A stretch of DNA of 64,000 nt from positions 682,001 to 746,000 of the forward strand of contig DAOUME010000026.1 in assembly GCA_034411995.1 (NCBI GenBank), written 5' to 3'. How positions within the stretch are numbered: the stretch's first letter is position 1; every line of letters begins with the position of its first letter. Positions 51,020-60,031 of this stretch are shown piece by piece. The position numbers were made by a program, and so were the translations under genes. This DNA comes from JAUVXJ01 sp034411995. Its GTDB lineage: Bacteria; Chloroflexota; Anaerolineae; UBA7937; B3-Chlor. Under the pieces are notes generated by a model. The model was not told where the DNA came from. It saw nothing but the letters and a program-made list of their open reading frames with translations, and searched no databases.

Positions 51020-52366
51020 ATGGCAACGCAAGATCTCAGGCAGCTCATCAGCCGGCAAATCCATAGCGGGCATCTGGTGGAAGTCTCGCGAGCAGTGGAT
51101 GTGGTCCACGAACTGGCCTCGGTAGCCTACGCCGTGGAGGAGCGGCTGGGCGCGGGCACCCTGTTTCGCAACCTCAACGGGTATCCAGGCCTGTCCGTTC
51201 TCAACGGGATGTTCGTCACGTACGAAGCGGTCGCCGACGCCCTGGAAGTGGAGTCGTCCCAACTCAAGAGGAAGATGCTGCAAGCCCTGTCTGACCCTCT
51301 GGCTCCCTCTCACAGCCCGACCGATCCTCTGGAGAGACAGGTTTCTGCCGGCCAGGATGTCGATCTCTACTTACTGCCCATCCCCACCCACGCCCCAGGA
51401 GACGCCGGCCCCTACATCACTGCGGGCATGGTCGCCTCTCGCGGCCCGGAGACCGGGCGCATGAACTACTCGTATCATCGCATGCTACGCCTGGATCAGA
51501 ACCACATGTCCATCATGATCAATCCGGGGCGTCACCTGGACGATTACCGGCTCGCTGCCGAGAAGACCGATAGAGTGCTGAGTGTCGCGGTCTTCATCGG
51601 GGTCCATCCAGCGGTCATGCTGGCCGCAGCCATGCGCTACCCCGGGGATGAGCTGGAGATCGCGGGCAGGCTCCTGGGCGAGCCGATAGAGACCGTTTCC
51701 TCAGGACAGTACGACTTGTACGTGCCGGCGTTCAGCGAATACGTCATGGAAGGAAACATCGACCTCACCCAGCGGGTGGTGGAGGGCCCCATGGGCGAGT
51801 TCTCGGGCCTCTACGGTCTAAAGTCGGAGGAGTACCTACTGGAGATCGAGAGGATCAGTCACCGGCCGGATCCCATCTTCCAGACCATTCTACCGGCAGG
51901 GGTGGAGCACAAGGTGATTGGCGCGAGTTTGCCGCGGGAGCCGGTCCTGCTGAAGAGCGCCCTGGAGGTATCCCCGGAAGTCAAGGACGTGCTCATCCCT
52001 CCCTACGGCAGCGGACTGCTGGCGGTCGTGGTCTTCGACCCCCGATACGAGGGCCAGGCCAAGAACGTGGGTCTGGCCGCCCTCTCTGCCTACACCACCA
52101 TCAAGAGCGTGATCGTGGTCAATAGCGACATCGACATCTCCAAACCCGAGGAGCTAGTCTGGGCGGTGCTCACTCGAGCCGACCTCCAGGGCGACCTTGC
52201 CCTGTTGCCGCGCTTTCTGGGACACCCCATGGACCCCGCTGCCGTGCAGGGTCTGGTCACCAAGTCGGTCATCGATGCTACTGTCCTACCGGGTAGCCCA
52301 TCGCTCGACAGGGTGACCTACGAGCCTCCGGCGGATCTCGACCAGTATCTCCACGCAAGCCACTAG
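51020..52366 (+). CDS. UbiD-family prenylated-FMN decarboxylase, copy 2
   Basis: 448 residues. M-N-Y-S-Y-H-R-M near residue 152 (conserved Arg) and V-V-E-G-P-M-G-E-F-S-G near residue 253 (conserved Glu pair) identify the UbiD active site. It is only distantly similar to copy 1, so a different carboxylate is expected. SD GGGGGAAG before ATG at 51020. Last gene of the second plus-strand module, followed by a strong terminator. Confidence 0.88.
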   Translation: MATQDLRQLISRQIHSGHLVEVSRAVDVVHELASVAYAVEERLGAGTLFRNLNGYPGLSVLNGMFVTYEAVADALEVESSQLKRKMLQALSDPLAPSHSPTDPLERQVSAGQDVDLYLLPIPTHAPGDAGPYITAGMVASRGPETGRMNYSYHRMLRLDQNHMSIMINPGRHLDDYRLAAEKTDRVLSVAVFIGVHPAVMLAAAMRYPGDELEIAGRLLGEPIETVSSGQYDLYVPAFSEYVMEGNIDLTQRVVEGPMGEFSGLYGLKSEEYLLEIERISHRPDPIFQTILPAGVEHKVIGASLPREPVLLKSALEVSPEVKDVLIPPYGSGLLAVVVFDPRYEGQAKNVGLAALSAYTTIKSVIVVNSDIDISKPEELVWAVLTRADLQGDLALLPRFLGHPMDPAAVQGLVTKSVIDATVLPGSPSLDRVTYEPPADLDQYLHASH

Positions 52367-52407
52367 ACCGGTCCGTCTCCGCCACGGGGCTCAGGGTCAG
52401 GAAAAAA

Positions 52408-52436
52408 AGAGCCGGTGACTGAGTCTCACCGGCTCT
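52408..52436. terminator. Bidirectional rho-independent terminator
   Basis: Perfect 11-bp stem AGAGCCGGTGA/TCACCGGCTCT with a 7-base loop. Plus side continues TTT; the other side is preceded by seven A, giving a T-run for minus-strand transcripts. It separates the convergent UbiD and ECF operons. Confidence 0.95.
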
Positions 52437-52472
52437 TTTGCTCGTGAGGGTACGCCAGCCGCTGGCCGAGAA

Positions 52473-53104
52473 CTAGGTAACGATCCCATGCACCGTGAGG
52501 CCCAACCGCTCGACCACGGGAGTCAGTGCCCCCAAGATGATGGGCCCGATGACCACTGCCGAGATCATGTTGCCGATCCACCACGAGGTGATGCTGACCG
52601 CCATGGCGTCCGCGGGAATGAACCCAAAGGCGTACAGAGTACCATTGCCGATGAGCGCGCTCACCAACTGGATGAGGATGACCACCACTAGCAGGTAGAA
52701 CACGAACCCCTTGGGCCTGAAGATGTCTCTGCCCACAGAGCTTATGCCGAACCTGGGGGCCACCAGCCGATATAGCACCAGCATGGGAATCTCCGTGCCC
52801 CACTCTACGAGCAGGCCAAAAGGGATGGCCAGAGCCACCGGCATGCCTGCGAGGATACCCGAGCCGACTATGCCGCCGATAGCGCCGATGACCAATCCCC
52901 AGCCCCCAAACCACATCACGAACGGGGTGATGAACCCGATTCCGATGTACAGAGCGGAGACGCTCAAGAAGCCCATGGGGAGGGCGATGACGCCCAGCCA
53001 GGCGACGACGGTAAGACGGCAGCCGCCACAGCAAAAGTCACCAGCCTGGCGACCCCCACTGGCGGGTTTGGATTCCATCTGAGACTGTAGGCTTCCTCAT
53101 CCAC
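52473..53104 (-). pseudogene. ECF transporter S component, frameshifted copy
   Basis: Starting at a GTG (53104, SD AAGGAGG), the frame reads D-E-E-A-Y-S-L-R-W-N-P-N-P-P-V-G-V-A-R, matching the intact S component upstream, and is then lost after A-V-A-A-A-V near 53015. The similarity continues in another frame as L-T-V-V-A-W-L-G-V-I-A-L-P to the normal C-terminus G-L-T-V-H-G-I-V-T. One missing base in the codon after A-V explains the break. The remainder (six hydrophobic segments) looks intact, so the break is recent or a sequencing error. Without a correction the first 30 residues are separated from the membrane core. Confidence 0.85.
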
Positions 53105-53280
53105 TTTGCTCCTCCTTGGTCCTGTGTGAGAACACCACAACACCACCTCCAGGGCGCGGCTGACCCAGAGAGATCCACAGTATGCAGCACAACACCTGCT
53201 GGGCAGAGGTGGCAACTCCCACCGGCAAGCTACGCAAGCATCACCGCGGTCCGGTCTGCCAGCTCTGTAGCTTGCGGTCA

Positions 53281-53325
53281 AAGGGGGGGCGGGATGGCCC
53301 CGTGCCCGGGCCTGTTGCCCCCCTT
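53281..53325 (-). terminator. G/C-rich hairpin between the two S-component genes
   Basis: AAGGGGGGC pairs with GCCCCCCCTT, with an inner GGCCC/GGGCC stem, followed by only three T. It probably attenuates read-through into the frameshifted S gene. Confidence 0.5.
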
Positions 53326-53347
53326 CATGTTACCCGTTGCGCACGGA

Positions 53348-53977
53348 CTAGGTGATGATCCCGTGCACGGTCAGACCAAGGCGCTCCACAACAGGTGTGA
53401 GCACGCCCAGCAGGATGGTGCCGATCACCGCCACAACGATCATGTTGCCGATCCACCACCCCGGGATGCTAACCGGCAGCGCGTTGGCGGGCAAGACGCC
53501 AAGCAGATAGAGCGCCACGCACCCGCTGACCGCACTCCACAGTTGCTCAAAGATCACACACACGATCAGGAAGAAAACGAAGCCCTTCGCCTTGAACACG
53601 TCCTTGCCGATAGGGCTTACTTTGAATCTGGGTGCGAGAGTCCTGTACGCGACCAGCATAGGTAACTGGACTGCCGCCTCCACCAGCCCGAAGGGGATGG
53701 CCAGAGGGACAGGCATCCCGGCCAGGATGCCGCCGCCCACGGTCGAGCCGATCACGCCTATCAAGACGCCCCATCCACCGAACCACAGCACGAAGGGGAC
53801 GAGGAACCCCATGCCGATGAACAGAGAGGACACCACGAGGAAACCCATCGGCAGAGCGATGATTCCCAGCCAGGCGATGATCGTGTACACCGCCGCCGCC
53901 ACGGCATAGGTCACCAGGCGCGCCACACCCAAGGGAGGGTTCGGATTCCACTTCAGACTATACGCTTGCTCTTCCAT
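53348..53977 (-). CDS. ECF transporter substrate-binding S component
   Basis: 209 residues, about six transmembrane helices after a short soluble N-terminus. Small G-x-x-x-G/A helix faces such as G-G-I-L-A-G-M-P are the kind used for docking to the T subunit. S components determine the substrate of energy-coupling-factor importers (vitamins, nucleobase-like compounds, metals). I cannot match it to a named specificity such as BioY, ThiT or QueT. The fused ATPase and the T subunit are directly upstream in the operon. ATG at 53977 has SD AAGGAG eight bases upstream. Confidence 0.8.
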   Translation of the reverse strand: MEEQAYSLKWNPNPPLGVARLVTYAVAAAVYTIIAWLGIIALPMGFLVVSSLFIGMGFLVPFVLWFGGWGVLIGVIGSTVGGGILAGMPVPLAIPFGLVEAAVQLPMLVAYRTLAPRFKVSPIGKDVFKAKGFVFFLIVCVIFEQLWSAVSGCVALYLLGVLPANALPVSIPGWWIGNMIVVAVIGTILLGVLTPVVERLGLTVHGIIT

Positions 53978-54074
53978 CTCTATTGCTCCTTCTCAACCAT
54001 CATTGTTACTGACGCCTCAGTCTTGCCGATCAACTCTAGGTCGCGGCTATCACCTCCCTCCCAGTCCTTGCTCC

Positions 54075-55859
54075 CTAACTTCCTTTCGTCAGAGCCTCAA
54101 TCCACTCTCTCTCGTTAAGCAGGAGTGGAAAGCCAGGCCGCTCCTTGCGCAGCTCGCAACTAAGGGTTATAGCCTGCGGAGCCCTCAACTGAGCGCCCTC
54201 CAGCAACTCGGGAGAAGAGAAGAGCTTGCGGGCGGTCCCAGCGAAGACGGTGCAGCCGTCACGCAAGACCGTGACCGTCTGGCAGTAGTTGGCCACCAGG
54301 GTCATATCGTGCGTGATGATCAGTACCGTTCCACCAGCGTCGTGCAACTCCTCCAGGAGGGCCATGATACTGCTGACCATGCGGTAATCCTGCCCAGTGG
54401 TCGGCTCGTCCACGATGATCACCTCAGGCCGCATGGCCAGTACCGCTGCTACCGCCAGCCGCTGCTTTTGTCCTTTGCCCAAGAACAACGGGTCCTCATT
54501 GGCCAGGTCGGCGAGCTCTACTCTCTCCAGGGCTTCGCTCACCCGACCCTCGATCTTCTCCTGTGCCACCCCCACACAGCGCAGGCCGTAAGCTACCTCG
54601 TCGAATACGCGTCGCGTGAAGATCTGATGGTCCGGATTCTGGAAAACGTAGCCGATCTTCATCGGCAGTTCCCTTCGCACACCACGTTGGAAGACGTCTT
54701 CGCCCACGACCATGCACCTGCCCTTCCACGGAGCATATAGACCGGTCAAGATCTTGGCCAGGGTGGTCTTGCCCGAACCGTTGTTGCCGAGGAGCCCCAT
54801 CGTCTCTCCGCGACGCAGCACCAGGTCCGCCCCCACCAGGGCCACGGTCCCATCCTCGTACTGGTACTGCAGCTTTTCTACTTCGATCACCTTCTCGCTG
54901 TCCGTACCGACCAGGTCATCACTGGGCTCACCCGCGACCTCTGTCAGGACCGCGCACGCTTCCACGACAGACTTGGGCACCTCGTCCTCGCTGCACACGC
55001 CGGCTCGGTACGCTATCCGCGAGACCTCGAAGGTGTACACACCTCGCTCATCCAAGAACTCGAACTGCGAATAGAACTCTTTCGGCTCTGCCACCAAGTC
55101 GACTTTGCCGATGCACACCAGGGCTATACGGTCGCAAAAGTCGAACAGGATCTCGGGGTCCTGCTCCACCAGGATCACTGTCAGGTCGTGCTCTTCCTTT
55201 AGGTGCCTGACGGTGGCGATCACCTCGCTCTTGCCGATGGGGTCCAGGTCCGATGTTGGCTCGTCCAGGATGAGCAGATCCGGACGCATGGCGAGAAAAG
55301 AGGCTATGGCCACTCGCTGCTTCTGTCCACCCGACAGGTCGGCCGGGTGGATGTTCTCCGCGTTCTCCCACAGGTGCCCGAGACCCACCATCTGCAGGGC
55401 CTCGCGTACCCGCGCATCTATCTCGTCCCTTTCCAGCCCCAGAAGTTGCAGGCCAAACGCAACTTCATAGAGCAAGCTCATGGTCAGGAACTGGTTCTCC
55501 GGGTCCTGAAACACCATACCGGCCAACGGTGGCCGCACAGGCTCGCCCAGCAGCTTGCCTCTGGCCACGCCCTCCACGACGTTGGCCTCTGTGTCCACGC
55601 CCGAGACCAGGCGATCCATCACCTCCACGGAACCCTGCAGGTGATCGTTGGTATGGTTCGCAGGGACCCTCATGGAATGAGGAATCAGCCCCATGATGCT
55701 CTTGCAGATGGTGGTCTTCCCCGCACCGCTGGGACCAGTGATGCCGAAGAATTCGCCCTTCTCTACACTAAGGTTAACACCCTCGAGCGCCCAGGGATTC
55801 ATTTGCCCTACGAACGCAGGATAGCGCCAGTACAGGTTATCGATCTTCACAAAACTCAT
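54075..55859 (-). CDS. ECF transporter ATPase, fused A1-A2
   Basis: 594 residues with two complete ABC cassettes. First: Walker A G-P-S-G-A-G-K-T-T near residue 40, signature L-S-G-G-Q-K-Q-R, Walker B L-L-I-L-D-E-P-T. Second: Walker A G-N-N-G-S-G-K-T-T near residue 358, signature L-G-K-G-Q-K-Q-R (Ser of the usual L-S-G-G replaced) and Walker B V-I-I-V-D-E-P-T. Both cassettes resemble EcfA/CbiO. The single-chain arrangement is common in Chloroflexota and Actinobacteria. Follows the T subunit by 22 bases. Confidence 0.92.
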   Translation of the reverse strand: MSFVKIDNLYWRYPAFVGQMNPWALEGVNLSVEKGEFFGITGPSGAGKTTICKSIMGLIPHSMRVPANHTNDHLQGSVEVMDRLVSGVDTEANVVEGVARGKLLGEPVRPPLAGMVFQDPENQFLTMSLLYEVAFGLQLLGLERDEIDARVREALQMVGLGHLWENAENIHPADLSGGQKQRVAIASFLAMRPDLLILDEPTSDLDPIGKSEVIATVRHLKEEHDLTVILVEQDPEILFDFCDRIALVCIGKVDLVAEPKEFYSQFEFLDERGVYTFEVSRIAYRAGVCSEDEVPKSVVEACAVLTEVAGEPSDDLVGTDSEKVIEVEKLQYQYEDGTVALVGADLVLRRGETMGLLGNNGSGKTTLAKILTGLYAPWKGRCMVVGEDVFQRGVRRELPMKIGYVFQNPDHQIFTRRVFDEVAYGLRCVGVAQEKIEGRVSEALERVELADLANEDPLFLGKGQKQRLAVAAVLAMRPEVIIVDEPTTGQDYRMVSSIMALLEELHDAGGTVLIITHDMTLVANYCQTVTVLRDGCTVFAGTARKLFSSPELLEGAQLRAPQAITLSCELRKERPGFPLLLNEREWIEALTKGS

Positions 55860-55881
55860 GAGCTTGCCCCCGACTCTTTCG

Positions 55882-56967
55882 CTATGTTCGGAACCCGGCT
55901 ATCAGAGCCAACAATACATCGGTGATATTCAGACCGACCGCCATCACGCCCACCACCAGCACCGTCGTGCCGATGATCAGCACGTAGTCGATGGCATGAA
56001 ATGGTTTCACCTCGCGATAGACAGCCGGTGTGGAACCCATCTCGTACCCGCGGGCTGACAAGGCGTCTGAGATCTCGGTTGAACGCCGCATCATGTTCGC
56101 GATCAGAGGTACTGTGAGATACGCCATGTCCCTGATCTTGGCCACGACGTTCTTGCTCTGCACGTTCACCCCCCGCGCCACCTGGGCCTGGCGAACGGTG
56201 GAGAAGTCGATCATGGCGATATTGAGTGAACGCAGCATCAGAGAAGAGAATTGGCAAATCACGTACGGCATTCGCGGGATCTTGCGCAGCGCGCCCACCA
56301 CCTCCACGTCCCTCGTGGTCAGCACCAGGAGGAAGGTCATGAGCACCATGGCACCATACCCCAGCACCTTCGTCCCGGCCACGTAGACCGTGGTGTCAGA
56401 GATGATCAGGGCCAGAGGCTGGAAGAAGGGAAAAGAGGCGAACGTCCAAGACAGATTCAAAGGGGTCTGGCTGATGACCACAGCGGCCACCACGGCGCTC
56501 AGTATTCCCCAGTAGAGCTGCTTGGTGAAGACGTAGTACCCCACGATGATGCCCACGAAAACGATCATCGCCACCGACACCCCGACGTTGATCACCCCTG
56601 AGTAGGTCTGTCGCGAAAACAGGATGCGGGTCCCGGGGTTCGGATTGAAAACGACCCAACCGAAGAAAAGGCTGAGCAGCATGGGGAAGATGACCACCAG
56701 GTAGGAACGGAAAAGCCATCTTATCACTCCAGTCAGCCACAGCAAGACAAAGGCCAAACACATCAGCAGGATACAGCCCAGGGGATCGGGGCGCGCCGTC
56801 GAGATCATGCCCATGAGCACGAGGGATACCCCCAGCACGAGCACGAACTTGGTAATAACGTGCAGTCCTGCTAGAGGCGAGTCTATGCGCATGGAGAAGA
56901 GGAAAGTCCGTACCCATTTCTGTCCCCTACCCGGGGCCCTTGTGTCTACCAACGTCGCTTCACTCAT
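55882..56967 (-). CDS. ECF transporter T component (EcfT)
   Basis: 361 residues, longer than the typical 260, because of extra membrane helices in the N-terminal half. The C-terminal cytoplasmic coupling region carries the two X-R-G motifs (Q-V-A-R-G near residue 270 and S-A-R-G-Y near residue 311) that contact the ATPases. Lies 42 bases after the DUF1989 gene. Together with the S and A genes it makes a dedicated (group I) ECF importer. Confidence 0.9.
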   Translation of the reverse strand: MSEATLVDTRAPGRGQKWVRTFLFSMRIDSPLAGLHVITKFVLVLGVSLVLMGMISTARPDPLGCILLMCLAFVLLWLTGVIRWLFRSYLVVIFPMLLSLFFGWVVFNPNPGTRILFSRQTYSGVINVGVSVAMIVFVGIIVGYYVFTKQLYWGILSAVVAAVVISQTPLNLSWTFASFPFFQPLALIISDTTVYVAGTKVLGYGAMVLMTFLLVLTTRDVEVVGALRKIPRMPYVICQFSSLMLRSLNIAMIDFSTVRQAQVARGVNVQSKNVVAKIRDMAYLTVPLIANMMRRSTEISDALSARGYEMGSTPAVYREVKPFHAIDYVLIIGTTVLVVGVMAVGLNITDVLLALIAGFRT

Positions 56968-57009
56968 ACCATTCCTCTCCGTCCAACGAGGTTGGCTTCT
57001 GGCCTAAGC

Positions 57010-57588
57010 CTAGCCCTTCATCACTTCCAACTCGAGATCAGAAGGCCTGATGCCCGGCAGCGTATCGTCAGGGCAGGTACTCACGGCCAGCGTCACCGGC
57101 CTCAGCGCTCTCAACACCAGGTAATCGCCCGGCTGTATGTCGAAACTGCCGAACTTGTAGCCGTCTTCGTCCACCTCGCACGAGGCCCAGAAACTGGCCA
57201 TTCCCGTCAGCTCCTTGCGCTTTACGCCTAAAGCCTCAGATAGCAGATCACGGCAACCGGGGCGCCCATCTTCGTAGATCTCATGCCAGCACCCTGGATA
57301 GACGAGGTCCACTCGCAACTCCGAGTGGACCTCCACAATCTCCACGAACGGGACACCATCACCATCATACAGCTTCATACCGGGGTCCCCGTAGAAGGTC
57401 ACCTTGACGTTCCCAAACTTCTCCCACCCGTTGATGTTCCGGGTGAGAGCCTGGTCGAAGCCCAGAAAGGTAAAATCGCCCCCCTGGCCCCCCTCGGGCG
57501 AGGTAATCTTCAGCTCATCGCCGCTCTGCAACGGAATCGCCGTTGCCTTACCTGGTTGGAGTGTAATCGACTTCAACTTCTGGTCCAT
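57010..57588 (-). CDS. DUF1989 (urea-carboxylase-associated) protein
   Basis: 192 residues, cupin-like character. The segment Y-P-G-C-W-H-E-I-Y near residue 98 and G-C-R-D-L-L near residue 110 give the His/Cys pattern of DUF1989 proteins, which are often encoded with guanidine or urea carboxylation genes and with aminomethyl transfer proteins. Function is not established. Its place between a GntR regulator and an ECF importer suggests it handles the imported nitrogen compound. There is no signal peptide. Confidence 0.78.
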   Translation of the reverse strand: MDQKLKSITLQPGKATAIPLQSGDELKITSPEGGQGGDFTFLGFDQALTRNINGWEKFGNVKVTFYGDPGMKLYDGDGVPFVEIVEVHSELRVDLVYPGCWHEIYEDGRPGCRDLLSEALGVKRKELTGMASFWASCEVDEDGYKFGSFDIQPGDYLVLRALRPVTLAVSTCPDDTLPGIRPSDLELEVMKG

Positions 57589-57646
57589 TTCCCTTCCTCT
57601 CCATCGATGAACTCTGGCGGGGGTGTCTTTGGCCGAGGTCCCCGGA

Positions 57647-58381
57647 CTACGATCTGCTCTGCACCACTCTGAAGAGCACCCCCTCGCGTCGGTGATGCAG
57701 CAAAGAACAAGAGATCACCCTGTCTCTGATATTGTAGGCTACCTCGTCGAAGAGGAGGAGCGGAGTGCCAACGCTGCACTCCAGCCTCTCGGCGATACTC
57801 CCCTCCGCCACCGTGGGTATTATCTCCGCCACGTAGTACGTGGCCCGCTCACCGGCGAACTCTTCCATGAACACGAAGATATTGCCGCTGAGGTCGTCGC
57901 AGGTGAACGGCTTCTTGATGAGAGCTCGAGGAATGTAGTCGACGCAGTGAATCACCGGCTTGCCGTCGGCCAGGAAGATCTTCCACAGCACCAGGACGGC
58001 CTCTGACGGCCCCAGCCGGAGTTTCCGTCTCGTCCGCGTATCAGGCAGGCTCTCTTCGTACTCCAACCAGCCTACGCCGGGCTCGCAGCCCAGGGCGCGG
58101 ATCATGTCCTCACAATCCCACATCTCTTCAATGCGAGAATCGAGATACGTGGCAGCATGGGCGACGTAGGTGCCAGCTCCCTGGCGGTGTACCACGGTGC
58201 CCTCCCGCTGTAGGTTCGCCAGGGCAGCTCGGACCGTGGCGCGGCTTACGCCATAGCTGGCGGCCAACTCGTTCTCAGGGGGGAATTGTTCACCCGGGGC
58301 AGAGCGCCCTTCACGGATCTGTTCCCTCAACGCCTCTTCGACTTGCTTGGAGAGAAGCTCTCCGCGTTCGATCGTGGCCAC
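57647..58381 (-). CDS. GntR/HutC-family transcriptional regulator
   Basis: About 244 residues from the GTG at 58381 (AAGG six bases upstream). An N-terminal GntR winged helix (residues 8-72, with Y-G-V-S-R-A-T-V-R-A-A-L as recognition helix) is joined to a UTRA ligand-binding domain. An in-frame ATG at 58429 is usually what software would choose, but it overlaps the -10 box of the promoter 58428-58456 and would lie upstream of the message start. It heads the ECF operon and probably controls it according to the imported compound. Confidence 0.88.
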   Translation of the reverse strand: MATIERGELLSKQVEEALREQIREGRSAPGEQFPPENELAASYGVSRATVRAALANLQREGTVVHRQGAGTYVAHAATYLDSRIEEMWDCEDMIRALGCEPGVGWLEYEESLPDTRTRRKLRLGPSEAVLVLWKIFLADGKPVIHCVDYIPRALIKKPFTCDDLSGNIFVFMEEFAGERATYYVAEIIPTVAEGSIAERLECSVGTPLLLFDEVAYNIRDRVISCSLLHHRREGVLFRVVQSRS

Positions 58382-58427
58382 GGTCGACCTTGCTGTGGGA
58401 ATTGTCAGACGATTGCCATCTTGCACC

Positions 58428-58456
58428 ATTTTACCACGTTTCAGAACAGATGTCAA
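58428..58456 (-). promoter_or_regulatory. Sigma-70-type promoter of the GntR-ECF operon
   Basis: Perfect TTGACA (58456-58451), 17-bp spacer, TAAAAT (58433-58428). Transcription should start near 58421, about 40 bases before the GTG at 58381. No clear palindromic operator is visible next to it. Confidence 0.85.
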
Positions 58457-58636
58457 GCAGAACGGAACAAATGGTGCCATGTGCGGAACCCAACCCGTCC
58501 CCGGCCCGGTGTCACCCGACCACCACCGGGCTGGGGCGGTCCCTCCAGCTATCCGCCCTCCTCTCCTCAAAGAAGACAGCCCGCCGAGTCCGCGCATAGC
58601 CCCCGCGTGCAACCCGCCGCCTCAGCGGATAAAACA

Positions 58637-58671
58637 GCGGGACCCGGTCCGGAAAACAGACCGCGTCCCGC
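58637..58671. terminator. Bidirectional terminator after the ornithine-cyclodeaminase-like gene
   Basis: 13-position stem GCGGGACCCGGTC/GACCGCGTCCCGC with one C-C mismatch and a 9-base loop. Plus side leads after 4 bases into six T; minus side leads into TGTTTT. It lies 190 bases after the gene at 58861 and 210 bases before the GntR promoter. I see no other feature in 58457-58860. Confidence 0.82.
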
Positions 58672-58860
58672 CTCGTTTTTTGGCAAGAAACGCAGAGCGC
58701 GCCTGCCACCTGATGCGTCGGAGACACAACGTGGCCAGCGCTACTCTTCGCCCCTACCGTCAGTCGCTTCAAGCCTGACCCCCTGGTCGTCACCCAACAC
58801 TGGGTCTGACGGAGCCTGGAAGCACTCTATGGGCACGACGATCTCGACCCAGTGGCGGTT

Positions 58861-59847
58861 CTAGAAATCGAACTCCTGGCCCAGACCCTCGCTTTTCGCT
58901 TTCTCGTACGTGTGCAAGGCCGCCACTGCGTCCTGGAAGGCCAGGCCCACGCTCTTGAAAAGCGTGATCTCCTGGTCGTCTTCACGGCCTCGCAGCTTCC
59001 CACTGATGACGTCCGCCAACCCACCATAGACCTGTGACTCCTTGAAGGCGCCTTCAGCTATAGGAATCAGCAGATCTCCTGCTTCCACCAGACACGCCTC
59101 CACGGAATCGCAGACTACCTTGGACCGGGTGATGGTCCTGGTGTCCAGCTCCCTCACCGTCGGCGCGTGGCTGCCGATGCCGTTGACGTGCGCGCCCGGG
59201 CTCAGATCGTCCCCGTCGAATATGGGAGTGGGCGAGGTGGTAGCGGTGGACACGACGTCGGCGCCCGCCACAGCCTCTTTCGCCGAACCAGCGACCTCGA
59301 TATGGGCCGGTATCGGCCCTCGCTCGCTCATCTCCCTGGCAAACCTCTCCGCCGCCTCCCGATTGGTGTCGAACACCCGCACCTCGCTGATCTTCCTCAC
59401 CGTGCAGATCGCCTCCAGTTGCGTGCCACCCTGCACACCGGCGCCGAAGATGGCTGCGATACGGGCGTCCTTCTTGGCCAGGTACTTGGTGGCCACACCA
59501 GAGGCGGCCCCTGTGCGCACCGCAGTGAGGTACCCTCCGTCCATGATAGACAGGGTGATGCCGGTCTCCACATCGAGCAGCGCGACCGTCCCGAAGATCG
59601 TGGGCAGCCCTTTCTTGGGGTTACCCTTGAAGGCGGTCACCGTCTTGATGGCCAGCGCTCCCATCTCCTTGACCAGAGCAGGCATAAAACCAGCGAGCCC
59701 GTCATGCTCCGGCACGAAGATGACGGGCCGCTGGGGCATGTCTACCCCGCCTTTTCCGAACTCGACGAACCCTCTTTCCACGAGTCCGACGGCGTCCTTC
59801 ATACTCAACGCCTTTTCCACGTCCGAATGACTCAATAGCAGCGTCAC
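58861..59847 (-). CDS. Ornithine-cyclodeaminase / mu-crystallin family protein
   Basis: 328 residues. Y-L-T-A-V-R-T-G-A-A near residue 105 carries substrate-binding residues and G-A-G-V-Q-G-G near residue 135 is the NAD-binding loop; D-G-D-D-L-S-P-G-A-H near residue 212 contains the catalytic Asp. Members include ornithine cyclodeaminase, archaeal-type alanine dehydrogenase, ketimine reductase and SbnB. The neighbouring PLP enzymes suggest a role with an unusual amino acid. A GTG start has a strong SD (AGGAGGATAAT). It is the last gene of the minus-strand run from the right edge. Confidence 0.87.
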   Translation of the reverse strand: MTLLLSHSDVEKALSMKDAVGLVERGFVEFGKGGVDMPQRPVIFVPEHDGLAGFMPALVKEMGALAIKTVTAFKGNPKKGLPTIFGTVALLDVETGITLSIMDGGYLTAVRTGAASGVATKYLAKKDARIAAIFGAGVQGGTQLEAICTVRKISEVRVFDTNREAAERFAREMSERGPIPAHIEVAGSAKEAVAGADVVSTATTSPTPIFDGDDLSPGAHVNGIGSHAPTVRELDTRTITRSKVVCDSVEACLVEAGDLLIPIAEGAFKESQVYGGLADVISGKLRGREDDQEITLFKSVGLAFQDAVAALHTYEKAKSEGLGQEFDF

Positions 59848-60031
59848 ATTATCCTCCTAGCTCAAAGTTGTCTGTCACACTTTTCGTCCCGCACTCCCAC
59901 TGTGGGAGCCGGTCGTAACCAGAACAGACGCAGATACTCGGGCCTTGCCCAAGGCGTACCTGCCCAGGGATCCGAGCGGGCCAAGAAGCCATGCGTTCCG
60001 GCATGCTCGGACTCTCGGCCAGTGATCCAAC

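Noticed and set aside
58637..58681. Terminator of an unknown plus-strand small RNA
   Set aside because: The minus-strand gene ending at 58861 explains the hairpin, and no plus-strand promoter was seen.
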